A program made the position numbers and the translations under genes. This document shows, one piece after another, positions 1-7,600 of a stretch of 64,000 bases of DNA (its first letter is position 1; the number at the start of each line of letters is the position of its first letter). Location of the stretch: NCBI GenBank assembly GCA_903929755.1, contig CAIYVZ010000007.1, forward strand, positions 17,233 through 81,232. The letters run 5' to 3'. The notes below the pieces were generated by a model, which saw only the letters and a program-made list of their open reading frames with translations, made no database searches and was not told the DNA's origin. This DNA comes from an uncultured Acidobacteriia bacterium (GTDB lineage: Bacteria > Acidobacteriota > Terriglobia > Bryobacterales > Bryobacteraceae).

Positions 1-1273
1 GGCACCCGGCACACCCATAACGAGCCACCAGTTTCTTGCCCGTCGCTGCCAATCGGGCGTCATTGGAGGCCCCGCTGTCTCGCCCCGCGGGCTGCTCCGG
101 TCCAATCAAATAAGCAGCAATATCCCAGGCCTCCTGCTGAGTCAGTCGGAGACTCGGCATGGAGGCCTGGCGACGCACCGCACTGGGGTTCAGCACCCAC
201 CTCGCCACCCAGGCCGCTGTTGTCTTCTCTCCTAATCGCGACAGATTCGGAGCAAAATCGGCCCCCATCCTTGCCGCGCCTTCCCCTATCGAATGGCAAG
301 CCAAACAGCCCCGCGTCCCGAACAGTTCCTTGCCGTTTGCAGAGTCCCCAGAGCCAGCCGAAGGCGAGGAAAGTGCAGCCTCATCAGCAGCCTGCCAAAT
401 GAACGCTGTAATCGAGCGCACCTCATCCTCACTCAACCGAAACTTCGGCATCCGGGTCCCCGCGCGATACCCCTGCGGATCCCGCAGCCATCCGGGGATC
501 CACTCTCTTTTGAGCTGCCCCCGAACCTGTTTCAAACTCGGACCTGTCTCCCGCGCATCGAGTTCCAGTTCCGTGGCCCGACGCGTCAAATCCTCCATCC
601 ATCCGTTGCGCGCACTCATCCCCACCCGCAACGTCTCCGCCCGCGCATAGTGCCGCCGGGCCTCCTCATCGCTCCCGGCGCCATCGCCCCCCTGGATCTC
701 GCGCTCCATCGCCACCCTGTCCCGTTCCTGTTGCGCCCCCAGCCGCTTTGCCTCCAGCCGGACCGCCTTCAGACCATCCGCCTCCCGGTCATATTGCTCA
801 TGCCGGTGGCACCCCGCGCAGCCCTTCTGCTGATACAGATCGCGCCCCAGATTCAGAGTCTCGGCGGACTCCAAAACCCGGTCTCGCTCATGGCACTGGA
901 CGCAGCCCGCTTCCACATTCTGCTTGCCATAAAGCGGCCACGCCCAGCCCCGATCCAGGCCGTGCGCCTTCGCGACAGTAGTTGTCGCTACCCCATTGCC
1001 GTTATGGCAAAGCGAGCAACCAAATCGCGCCGGAGCATGCAGCTGCATCAGCTTCGGGTTCGGGTGTTCCTTTAGATGACAGGACGAGCAGCGGTCCACG
1101 ATCTGCGCCTCCGCCACATAGATCTGCCGGATTCCACGCGGCAGGTTCTTGTGCTTCGCGAAGTCATCCCCTATCGCCCAGCCAAGCGCCGCCACCATCA
1201 GCAGCGAGCACACCAGCAGGGGTCCGCTCAGGGACCTGCTGGTAACCGGGTCGCCATTTGGGGGGCCGTTCAT
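1..1273 (-). CDS. Multihaem cytochrome c, partial (runs off left edge)
   Basis: A reading frame opens at the ATG at 1273 and stays open to the window edge, giving 424 visible residues. After a short cytoplasmic N-terminus there is one membrane segment (LLVCSLLMVAALGWAI). Five complete CXXCH haem motifs follow in order: CSSCH, CSLCH, CVQCH, CAGCH and CLACH. A sixth, CAGC, is cut at base 1. The part around CLACH resembles a mono-haem class I cytochrome domain. The start overlaps the stop of the subunit IV-like gene by four bases (ATGA), so it is translated with it. I infer that it carries electrons away from the Rieske/cytochrome b complex on the periplasmic side. Its full length and total haem number cannot be seen. 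Confidence 0.85.
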   Translation of the reverse strand, partial: MNGPPNGDPVTSRSLSGPLLVCSLLMVAALGWAIGDDFAKHKNLPRGIRQIYVAEAQIVDRCSSCHLKEHPNPKLMQLHAPARFGCSLCHNGNGVATTTVAKAHGLDRGWAWPLYGKQNVEAGCVQCHERDRVLESAETLNLGRDLYQQKGCAGCHRHEQYDREADGLKAVRLEAKRLGAQQERDRVAMEREIQGGDGAGSDEEARRHYARAETLRVGMSARNGWMEDLTRRATELELDARETGPSLKQVRGQLKREWIPGWLRDPQGYRAGTRMPKFRLSEDEVRSITAFIWQAADEAALSSPSAGSGDSANGKELFGTRGCLACHSIGEGAARMGADFAPNLSRLGEKTTAAWVARWVLNPSAVRRQASMPSLRLTQQEAWDIAAYLIGPEQPAGRDSGASNDARLAATGKKLVARYGCAGC

Positions 1274-2205
1274 AGATTGAACCAGGGCGTAATCCAGACG
1301 TACTTGATCCGAAAGGCGAGTCGCAGCAAAATCTTGACCGGCACCCCCACCAGCAGCGTGATCGCAAAGAACTGAAACGTCAGATACTGCAGGGAAGTGG
1401 TCCGAGCATAGATACGCCGGTCGAGCTCCGTCCGCGTCACCAGCTTGTGAATCGCCCAGCCCGCACTCGCATAGAACAGAACCACCGTCACCAGGCCGAC
1501 AAGAGCCTCACCGGCAGCCCCGTGTATGCCCAGCATCTCCGGCAAATTCCGCGTCTTTTCAAACACCACGCGTGTGTGATCCCACGTCTCACCAGGCCAA
1601 AACCACATCCACCCCGGACCCCGAATAAACGTTCCCACAAAAATCGCTGCCAGCCAAATCGAAAACCCGGCCCCAAACGAAACCAGCACCACCTTCCGCT
1701 GCCGAATTGTGTAATACCCGGTGCCCAAAGGGCTGGCATCCAGATATGGAAACAACATCAGCCCCGCCAAAATCAGCAACGGCAACACCACCCCCGCAAA
1801 CCACGGATCAAAGTAAACCAGTAATTCCTGCAGCCCCACAAAGTACCAGGGCGCCTTCGCCGGATTCATCGTCTGGTTCGGGTTCGCCGGTTCCTCCAGC
1901 GGTGCGTTCAGAGCCAGCGACCAAACCAGCAGCAGCACCGTGACAATCATCGCCGCCAGAAACTCAATCTTCAGCAGATGCGGCCACACTTGTACTTCAC
2001 GCTCCCAGCCTTCTTCGTAAGGCTGAGTCTTGCGATGATGCGTCTTTGCCAACTCCGGTTCCGCCGCGAGCCGTACGGCCAGACGATCCATCTCCCGCCC
2101 CTGCCGCAGCCCATACCAAACGAAGAACCCGACACCCGCCAGCAGGCCCACAATGGGAACGTTATCCGCCGCCGAAAGAATCTCCCAAATCTGGCTGAAG
2201 TCCAT
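1270..2205 (-). CDS. Cytochrome b6-f subunit IV-like / C-terminal cytochrome b protein
   Basis: This 311-residue membrane protein carries the hallmark of the C-terminal half of cytochrome b: NPAKAPWYFVGLQELLVYF, followed by PWFAGVVLPLL, around residues 112-145. In b6f complexes this region forms the quinol site of subunit IV. It is about twice the length of a plant PetD (about 160 residues), with an extra N-terminal membrane segment and charged loop, and two further C-terminal membrane segments. It lies 3 bases downstream of the cytochrome b6-like gene and overlaps the multihaem cytochrome gene. Split cytochrome b proteins of this kind occur in several non-phototrophs, so the gene does not imply photosynthesis. 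Confidence 0.87.
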   Translation of the reverse strand: MDFSQIWEILSAADNVPIVGLLAGVGFFVWYGLRQGREMDRLAVRLAAEPELAKTHHRKTQPYEEGWEREVQVWPHLLKIEFLAAMIVTVLLLVWSLALNAPLEEPANPNQTMNPAKAPWYFVGLQELLVYFDPWFAGVVLPLLILAGLMLFPYLDASPLGTGYYTIRQRKVVLVSFGAGFSIWLAAIFVGTFIRGPGWMWFWPGETWDHTRVVFEKTRNLPEMLGIHGAAGEALVGLVTVVLFYASAGWAIHKLVTRTELDRRIYARTTSLQYLTFQFFAITLLVGVPVKILLRLAFRIKYVWITPWFNL

Positions 2206-2208
2206 GCT

Positions 2209-3054
2209 CTAACGGACCTCGTCTTTCATCTCGCCATCCAGCACCAGTGGCGCAGGACCAGAAATCCCGCCGTCCTTGCGAACCCTCCAGAAATGCACCC
2301 CCATCAGCAGTAAAACAACCAGAGGTATCCCGATGCAATGCCACACGTAAGCGCGCAGCAGTGCATTGCTGTCCACCACAGACCCGCCCAGCAAACCGAA
2401 GCGCAAATCGTTAAAGGGCGTCATGCCTAACTGCGGTCCGAACGGCCCTTCATGCCCCACCAGGGGCGTGGCACGCGCCATATTGGTCCCCACCGTAACG
2501 GCCCAGAATCCAAGCTGGTCGTCCGGCAGCAGATACCCGGTGAACGAGAGCAGCAGCGTGAGCACCAGCAGCGCCACACCCACGCACCAGTTGAATTCGC
2601 GAGGCTTCTTGTAAGCGCCCGTCAGCACCACGCGCAGCATGTGCAGCCACACCGTAATTACCATCAGGTGCGCCCCCCACCGGTGCATATTCCGCAGCAA
2701 CCGCCCGAACGGGACATCCTGCTCCAGATACAAAATATCCCGGTAAGCCTGCACCTTGGTGGGGTGGTAGTAAAACATCAGCAGAGCTCCGGTGAACAGC
2801 AGGACCAGAAACAAATACGCGGAGATCCCGCCCATGCCCCACGTGTAGCTGTAGCGCACCGCATCGCGATTCACACGCCCCGGATGCAGATGCAGAAACA
2901 CATTCGAGACCACCGCCAGCGCCCGCGTTCTGGTGTCGTTCCGGGTATGCTTTACGCGGAAAATTGACTTCCAAAGCTGTGTCCTTTGAGGCGCCCGCAG
3001 CCCCGCCTTTACCTCTTCAATCGCCTGCTTCGGACTTTTCGGTTCGGGTTCCAT
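2209..3054 (-). CDS. Cytochrome b6-like protein (N-terminal cytochrome b)
   Basis: This 281-residue protein has the four-helix core of cytochrome b. Likely haem ligands are His124 (NMHRWGAH), His138 (VWLHMLR), His239 (YVWHCIG) and His254 (MGVHFWR). The sequence LLPDDQLGFWAVTVGTN around residues 175-191 is the conserved loop after helix C. It is the quinol-oxidising, proton-translocating core of a bc/b6f complex in the inner membrane. The Rieske gene lies directly upstream and the subunit IV-like gene directly downstream, with only 2 to 3 bases between them, so the three subunits form one translation unit. Confidence 0.92.
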   Translation of the reverse strand: MEPEPKSPKQAIEEVKAGLRAPQRTQLWKSIFRVKHTRNDTRTRALAVVSNVFLHLHPGRVNRDAVRYSYTWGMGGISAYLFLVLLFTGALLMFYYHPTKVQAYRDILYLEQDVPFGRLLRNMHRWGAHLMVITVWLHMLRVVLTGAYKKPREFNWCVGVALLVLTLLLSFTGYLLPDDQLGFWAVTVGTNMARATPLVGHEGPFGPQLGMTPFNDLRFGLLGGSVVDSNALLRAYVWHCIGIPLVVLLLMGVHFWRVRKDGGISGPAPLVLDGEMKDEVR

Positions 3055-3056
3055 AG

Positions 3057-3515
3057 CTACAACGCGAGGAACGAATCCCGCGCCCCGGCTTGCAGCAAAC
3101 GGCTGGTATCCACCACAACCTCGCCGTCTGCATCCAGTTCGAGGTGCACGCGATCCATGGGGCGCGGGGCCGGTCCCTCAAAGTTCCGTCCCTCCGCATC
3201 AAACCCGCTGCCATGGCAAGGACACTTGAACTTGTTCTCACCCTCCAGCCAGTTCGGCGTGCATCCCAGATGCGTGCACTTCGCATGGATTGCAAACAGG
3301 TTGCGCTGCGTCCGCACCACCCAAATACGATGGGATTGCTTGAACCTCTCATCCACACCTGGCGCAAAAGCCGTGGGAGGCCCGATGCGAAACCGCGTCT
3401 CCGGCTCAAATAAAACGCGTGGAAAGAAGAAGCGGGCAGTCATCACCGCGCCTGCGCCAAGAAAGGCCGTCAGCGCCGCCCAGACCGTCCGCCTCCTGCT
3501 GAATCTTTCACCCAC
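3057..3515 (-). CDS. Rieske [2Fe-2S] iron-sulfur protein
   Basis: This 152-residue protein has an N-terminal membrane anchor (residues about 11-33), preceded by an arginine-rich stretch of the kind used for Tat export. The Rieske cluster motifs are CTHLGC at residues 80-85 and CPCHGSG at 98-104. They supply two Cys and two His ligands plus the pair of disulfide cysteines, which is typical of the high-potential bc1/b6f type. It accepts electrons from quinol at cytochrome b and passes them to a c-type cytochrome, here probably the multihaem protein at the end of the operon. It starts 4 bases after the reductase stop. Confidence 0.92.
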   Translation of the reverse strand: MGERFSRRRTVWAALTAFLGAGAVMTARFFFPRVLFEPETRFRIGPPTAFAPGVDERFKQSHRIWVVRTQRNLFAIHAKCTHLGCTPNWLEGENKFKCPCHGSGFDAEGRNFEGPAPRPMDRVHLELDADGEVVVDTSRLLQAGARDSFLAL

Positions 3516-3519
3516 TTCG

Positions 3520-4380
3520 CTACTCGTACAGCAGTTCCGCGTACCGGCCCTGGCTCACAAGTTCGTCCTGTAGTTTCTGCCATTCGGCTTCGGAACCGGC
3601 AGCTTGCGCCATCGCCTTGTTGAACTTCTCCGCAACCTCCTTTAGCCCCGCCACATAAACGTAGGTTTGTGGGTCCTGTACCATGTCCCAGATCTCGTTC
3701 TGGTTATCGGCGAAGATACGCTCCATGTCGGGCTGTGGCTGCGTGGATGGCCGCGGACTCAGCGCTTCAAACGCCTTGAAAGTACCTTCCGCATAGTACA
3801 GCGAAAAGTCCTTATTCACATCGTTCATGTAGAGCAGTTCCAGGCCCGTTCGCGCGCCATAGAACAAACGAACATCGCCCTTCCAGCCGCCCCGTTCCGT
3901 ATAAATATGCTGGATGAAAGCGCGGAAGGGAGCAATGCCTGTACCCACCCCGATCATCAGCAAATTACTGGTGTCGTCGGCCGGAATGGTGAACCGCGCC
4001 CCATAAGGCCCTGCTATCTGAACCGGATCTCCCGGCTCCGTATCGCAAAGGTAATTCGAAGCCAGCCCCGGATATCTCTCGCCCGTAATGTCATCGATGT
4101 AGAAGCACCGCCGCACGCAAAGCGAGAACGTTCCCAGGTGACCCTTCTCCCCATTCCGCGGACTGGCGATCGAGTAGAGCCGCAAATGTCGCGGATTCCC
4201 GAACTCCATCGGACCATGCAGAATGACGGCGATACTCTGGCCTTCCAGGTAATCCAGCCGTTCGCCGGAAACCTCGAACACAATGTGGCGAACGTCGGCG
4301 TCGCCTTTTGGCGTGATGCGCTGATTCGAAACCACCGTCGCTACCTGCCAGTTACTCAGGTCATACTCATTCAGATTCAT
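3520..4380 (-). CDS. Ferredoxin-NADP+ reductase-like flavoprotein
   Basis: This 286-residue protein has the plant-type FNR layout. The FAD-binding barrel contains RLYSIASP (residues about 66-73) and a GTFSLCVRR strand. The NAD(P)-binding domain starts with MIGVGTGIAPFRAF and includes FYGAR and a C-terminal YVAGLKEV. The length and the C-terminal aromatic residue region fit ferredoxin:NADP+ oxidoreductase, which exchanges electrons between reduced ferredoxin or flavodoxin and NADPH. Its start overlaps the stop of the small membrane protein by four bases. In this operon it could draw on the same ferredoxin pool as the 2-oxoacid oxidoreductase and Rnf. NAD versus NADP preference cannot be read with certainty. 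Confidence 0.82.
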   Translation of the reverse strand: MNLNEYDLSNWQVATVVSNQRITPKGDADVRHIVFEVSGERLDYLEGQSIAVILHGPMEFGNPRHLRLYSIASPRNGEKGHLGTFSLCVRRCFYIDDITGERYPGLASNYLCDTEPGDPVQIAGPYGARFTIPADDTSNLLMIGVGTGIAPFRAFIQHIYTERGGWKGDVRLFYGARTGLELLYMNDVNKDFSLYYAEGTFKAFEALSPRPSTQPQPDMERIFADNQNEIWDMVQDPQTYVYVAGLKEVAEKFNKAMAQAAGSEAEWQKLQDELVSQGRYAELLYE

Positions 4381-4607
4381 GACTTTGCTCCATTCCCGGG
4401 GTTCAACCCGGCATGTTTCATGCGATTCTGGCAGCTCTGGCTGCGTTCACATCCCCCGCAGCTGTGTGCCATGTAGTCGAGCACATCGTGGTCCGCGCTA
4501 CACCCGGACCCTTTACGAACAAACGCCTGGAAGACTATCCAAAGGCCCAGCACCAGAAAGATTCCGGCCGATACCGTTGCCAGTTGAATCAGCGCATCCA
4601 GCATCAT
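4377..4607 (-). CDS. Small Cys-rich single-span membrane protein (NqrM-like in context)
   Basis: This 76-residue protein has one membrane segment (residues about 8-30) and then a short soluble tail with four cysteines, in the patterns GSGCSAD and SCGGCERSQSC. The gene overlaps rnfA upstream and the flavoprotein gene downstream by four bases each, so it belongs to the Rnf unit. Its size, topology and Cys-rich tail recall NqrM, a maturation factor that helps deliver iron to the intramembrane site of the related Na+-NQR complex. That link is inference from layout and position; I cannot show homology by eye. It could instead be a small electron-transfer or assembly protein. Confidence 0.6.
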   Translation of the reverse strand: MMLDALIQLATVSAGIFLVLGLWIVFQAFVRKGSGCSADHDVLDYMAHSCGGCERSQSCQNRMKHAGLNPGNGAKS

Positions 4608-5188
4608 GACGCGTTCCCCATTCCGGCAAAGCCCATGAAAGCCATGGAAAGAATTGCCGCCAGAATCAGCGTCAGTGCCGTGCCCCTGGCCAGCGTCACT
4701 ACGTCGGATAACTCAATCCGTTCACGAACCAGTGACAGCAGCACCAGCGCCGCGCAGTATCCGCCGCTCGCCGCGATGGAGAACACCGTGCTCTGCACCA
4801 GCGTGTAACCGCGCGAGGTCTGGAACAGCGGTACCGCCAGCACCGCACAGTTCGTCGTGATCAGCGGAAGATAGACTCCCAGTTCCCGAAACAGCGCCGG
4901 ACTGTTCTTCTTAATGAACATCTCGGTCAGTTGCACCGTCGCCGCAATAATCACGATGAAGATGATGATCCGCAGATACTCCGCGTGATACTTGACCAGG
5001 AGCAGATTCGTAAACCACGACAGCACCGAACTCACCGTGATCACAAACATCACCGACACGCCCATGCGCCAGGCTGTGGAGAACTTACCCGACAACCCCA
5101 GGAAAGAGCACATGCCTAAGAACGTGCACAGCACGAAGTTATTAATCAGAAACGAGTCGAGAAAAATATGTGTCAGCGATTCGTTCAT
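4604..5188 (-). CDS. rnfA: Electron transport complex subunit RnfA
   Basis: This 194-residue integral membrane protein starts MNESLTHIFLDSF. An open frame extends further upstream, but the ATG at 5188 overlaps the rnfE stop by four bases and gives the family's normal length. It has the conserved half-site sequences NNFVLCTFLGMC and ITTNCAVLAVPLF. Their cysteines, with the matching ones of RnfE, hold the intramembrane [2Fe-2S] cluster in Rnf/Nqr complexes. RnfA and RnfE form the inverted pair that carries electrons across the membrane during Na+ or H+ pumping. Confidence 0.95.
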   Translation of the reverse strand: MNESLTHIFLDSFLINNFVLCTFLGMCSFLGLSGKFSTAWRMGVSVMFVITVSSVLSWFTNLLLVKYHAEYLRIIIFIVIIAATVQLTEMFIKKNSPALFRELGVYLPLITTNCAVLAVPLFQTSRGYTLVQSTVFSIAASGGYCAALVLLSLVRERIELSDVVTLARGTALTLILAAILSMAFMGFAGMGNAS

Positions 5189-5835
5189 TGCGTGGCCTCC
5201 GCCGCCGCGAGTTTCGCCGCACGCTCTTTGCGCCACGCAAAGAACAGCAGCCACATCGCCAGTGAGATAAAGCCACCCGGAGGCAGCAGAAACAGCACCC
5301 ACGGCTCAAAGCGCGAGCCAAATACGGGGAAACCCAGGAACGTACCGGCTCCAAGAACCTCGCGGACCATCCCCAAACAAGTCAGTGCCAACGCAAAGCC
5401 AAGCCCCATGCCGAGCCCATCCAGCATCGATTTCACTACGGGCTGCTTGCCCGCGTAAGCCTCCGCGCGCTCCAGCGTCAGGCAGTTCGAAACAATCAGC
5501 GGGATGTAAGCGCCCAGCGCCTGATACACCGGAATGCTGATCGCCTTTACCAGAAAATCCACCACCGTCACGCCGCACGCGATGATCGCAATGAACGTCG
5601 CGATGCGGACCTGTTTCGGGATCAGTTTGCGAATGGCCGAGATCATGCCGTAAGACGCCACCATCACGAACGTAGTAGCCAGGCCCATCGAAATCGCATT
5701 CTTTACACTGTTCGTAATCGCCAGGGTCGGGCACATCCCCAGCACCATCACGAACACCGGGTTCTGCTTCCACAGGCCGTTCAGGAAGGGATGGGTGTCC
5801 GCCGTAATCGTCACCGGCTGTTTGTCCCTCAGCAT
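5185..5835 (-). CDS. rnfE: Electron transport complex subunit RnfE
   Basis: This 216-residue membrane protein is the partner of RnfA. It contains NPVFVMVLGMCPTLAITNS near residue 25 and IPLIVSNCLTLERAEA near residue 115, the two Cys-containing half-helices that complete the intramembrane iron-sulfur site. PPGGFISLAMWLLFFAW forms the last helix. The start ATG shares one base with the rnfG stop (TAATG), and its own stop overlaps the rnfA start. The order rnfC-D-G-E-A matches the usual Rnf order of clostridia and other anaerobes. Confidence 0.95.
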   Translation of the reverse strand: MLRDKQPVTITADTHPFLNGLWKQNPVFVMVLGMCPTLAITNSVKNAISMGLATTFVMVASYGMISAIRKLIPKQVRIATFIAIIACGVTVVDFLVKAISIPVYQALGAYIPLIVSNCLTLERAEAYAGKQPVVKSMLDGLGMGLGFALALTCLGMVREVLGAGTFLGFPVFGSRFEPWVLFLLPPGGFISLAMWLLFFAWRKERAAKLAAAEATQ

Positions 5836-6551
5836 TAGTTGCCTCGCTCGATTCGGTCCAGGTTTTTCAGGATCACCGGAGTCACATCCTCCACGCTTTT
5901 GTGCAGCATCCGGCCCACGGCCCGGGAAGAGATCGTCGCACCGGAAATCGCATCAATTTCCCAGGCGTTCTTTTTGGTCCCGTGCTTCACCGTTGTAATG
6001 TTGTGGACTTCCTTGCCGTTCTCAACCTTCGCGTCCAGGTTCTTGAAATTGGCAAGGAACGGAATATCGCTCTTGATGCGGTCGCCAAGACCCGGGGTCT
6101 CCCGCATATCCACAACCTTGAAACCGATAATCGTCTGGGTCGCCGGCGAGTACGAATACAGCGCAGAGATCACATCGGCATAGCCACGTTCTCCCGCCTC
6201 AATTACCACGCCGACCAGCTTGCCCGAGCCATCGTAACCGGCAAAGAACTTCTTGCCCTCGCCCGTCGCGCCAGTCAGCACTTTCAGCTCGCCCGAAGGC
6301 TCCACACCGTAAGTCACCTGCTTGCTGATACCCGGCAGCAGTTCCGCCACCGACTCCCGCGTGATCGTCTCCTGATTGCTCTGAATCCGGTCTTTGGTGG
6401 CCAGATTCGTCACCACAATCAGCAGCCCGCACATCAGCGAAACCGTGCCCAGCAAACGAACCATGCGAATACTGTTTGCGGCGGAGGGCGCGTGTGGAGA
6501 CGCCGCACCAGGTCCAGTCCCGCCAGGGCCAGGAATAATTTGGCTGCTCAT
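5835..6551 (-). CDS. rnfG: Electron transport complex subunit RnfG (covalent FMN protein)
   Basis: This 238-residue protein has one N-terminal membrane anchor (residues about 30-51) and a periplasmic FMN-binding domain. ETPGLGDRI at about 151 and SGATISSRAV at 203-212 are the family motifs; the threonine of SGAT (Thr206) is the expected site of phosphoester-linked FMN. ApbE, encoded divergently at 15061, performs this flavinylation in other bacteria. RnfG passes electrons between RnfD and the intramembrane cluster side of the complex. The proline/glycine-rich first 25 residues are longer than in many homologues. Confidence 0.94.
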   Translation of the reverse strand: MSSQIIPGPGGTGPGAASPHAPSAANSIRMVRLLGTVSLMCGLLIVVTNLATKDRIQSNQETITRESVAELLPGISKQVTYGVEPSGELKVLTGATGEGKKFFAGYDGSGKLVGVVIEAGERGYADVISALYSYSPATQTIIGFKVVDMRETPGLGDRIKSDIPFLANFKNLDAKVENGKEVHNITTVKHGTKKNAWEIDAISGATISSRAVGRMLHKSVEDVTPVILKNLDRIERGN

Positions 6552-7600
6552 TACGCCACCGCCTTGCGCCGCTCGCCATAGGTCTTCGGCTGCGTCAGAT
6601 TATCGATCAGCGGCGAGAGCGCGTTGCCCAGCAGAATCGCGTACATTACACCTTCGGCAAGCCCGCCCAGGAAGCGGATCGCTACCGTGAGTGTGCCCAT
6701 CAGAATCCCGTAAATCCACATGCCGCGGGGCGTTACCGGTTGGCCGACGGGATCGGTCGCCATGAACATCGCACCCAGCATCAGGCCTCCGGAAAAGAGC
6801 ACAAACAGAGGTCCCGGGTACCGCGCCGCATCCGCCATGTGGAACGCCTGCGCCAGCACCACCGAACTGAGCAGCATCGCTGCCGGAACACGCCAGCTCA
6901 TCATGCCGCGAATGATCAGATACAACCCGCAAAGCAGGATCAGCCAGGGCGCCGTTTCACCGGCAGACCCCGCCCGTTCGCCCAGGAACATGGACCACGG
7001 CTCCGTCGTCACATGGTCGAACTTTTGCAGCATCAGCGGCGTCGCCCCTGTGAAGCCGTCCACCTTCGTCCGTGCGACCCACTCCGTTATCGGGGCGGCC
7101 TTCATAAACGGCCACGCCAGGGTGGATGGGACAAACTCAGTGAACCGTCCCACCGCCTTCGCAGACGTGTAGGTTGTGATTGCCACCGGAAATGCTGCCT
7201 GCAAAAACGCCCGCCCCACCAGCGCCGGATTGAACACGTTGAAACCCAGGCCGCCGAACACCATCTTGCCGGGGCCCACCGCGATAAACGCTCCCAGCGC
7301 ACCCATCCACAAGGGCAAGCCCGGAGGCAGCGTCAGGCCCAGCAGCAAGCCCGTAATCACGGCCGAGAAATCGCCAATCGTCGAGCCCTTTCCGCTTGCC
7401 CGGCAGAACATCTGTTCTGTCCCTAACGCCGCCGCCGTAGTCGCCAGCAGCAACGCCAGTGTCGATATGCCGAACAACCAAATCGCATACCCGCAAATCG
7501 GCAGCAGCGCGAATACCACGTTCGCCATGATCTTTTCCACGGACCGCGTGGAGTGCGCGTGCGGTGAAGTCCGAACCGCAAGAACCGTTGTGGCCGTCAT
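6551..7600 (-). CDS. rnfD: Electron transport complex subunit RnfD
   Basis: This 349-residue polytopic membrane protein belongs to the NqrB/RnfD family. I chose the ATG at 7600 because it overlaps the rnfC stop by four bases; an upstream in-frame start would lie inside rnfC. GKMVFGGLGFNVFNPALVGR (about 111-130) and DGFTGATPLML (about 181-191) are conserved. The threonine of TGAT (about Thr187) is the second covalent FMN site of Rnf complexes. MATDPVGQPVTPRG near the C-terminus is also typical. The protein forms the main ion-channel scaffold of the pump. Confidence 0.95.
   Translation of the reverse strand: MTATTVLAVRTSPHAHSTRSVEKIMANVVFALLPICGYAIWLFGISTLALLLATTAAALGTEQMFCRASGKGSTIGDFSAVITGLLLGLTLPPGLPLWMGALGAFIAVGPGKMVFGGLGFNVFNPALVGRAFLQAAFPVAITTYTSAKAVGRFTEFVPSTLAWPFMKAAPITEWVARTKVDGFTGATPLMLQKFDHVTTEPWSMFLGERAGSAGETAPWLILLCGLYLIIRGMMSWRVPAAMLLSSVVLAQAFHMADAARYPGPLFVLFSGGLMLGAMFMATDPVGQPVTPRGMWIYGILMGTLTVAIRFLGGLAEGVMYAILLGNALSPLIDNLTQPKTYGERRKAVA

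Noticed and set aside
1..1260. Several plus-strand frames of up to 260 codons
   Set aside because: The minus strand encodes a multihaem cytochrome with at least five CXXCH motifs; the plus-strand products are Pro/Arg/Ser-rich shadows.
2209..3515. Evidence for photosynthesis from b6f-like genes
   Set aside because: No reaction centre, antenna or pigment genes are present and b6f-like complexes occur in non-phototrophs.
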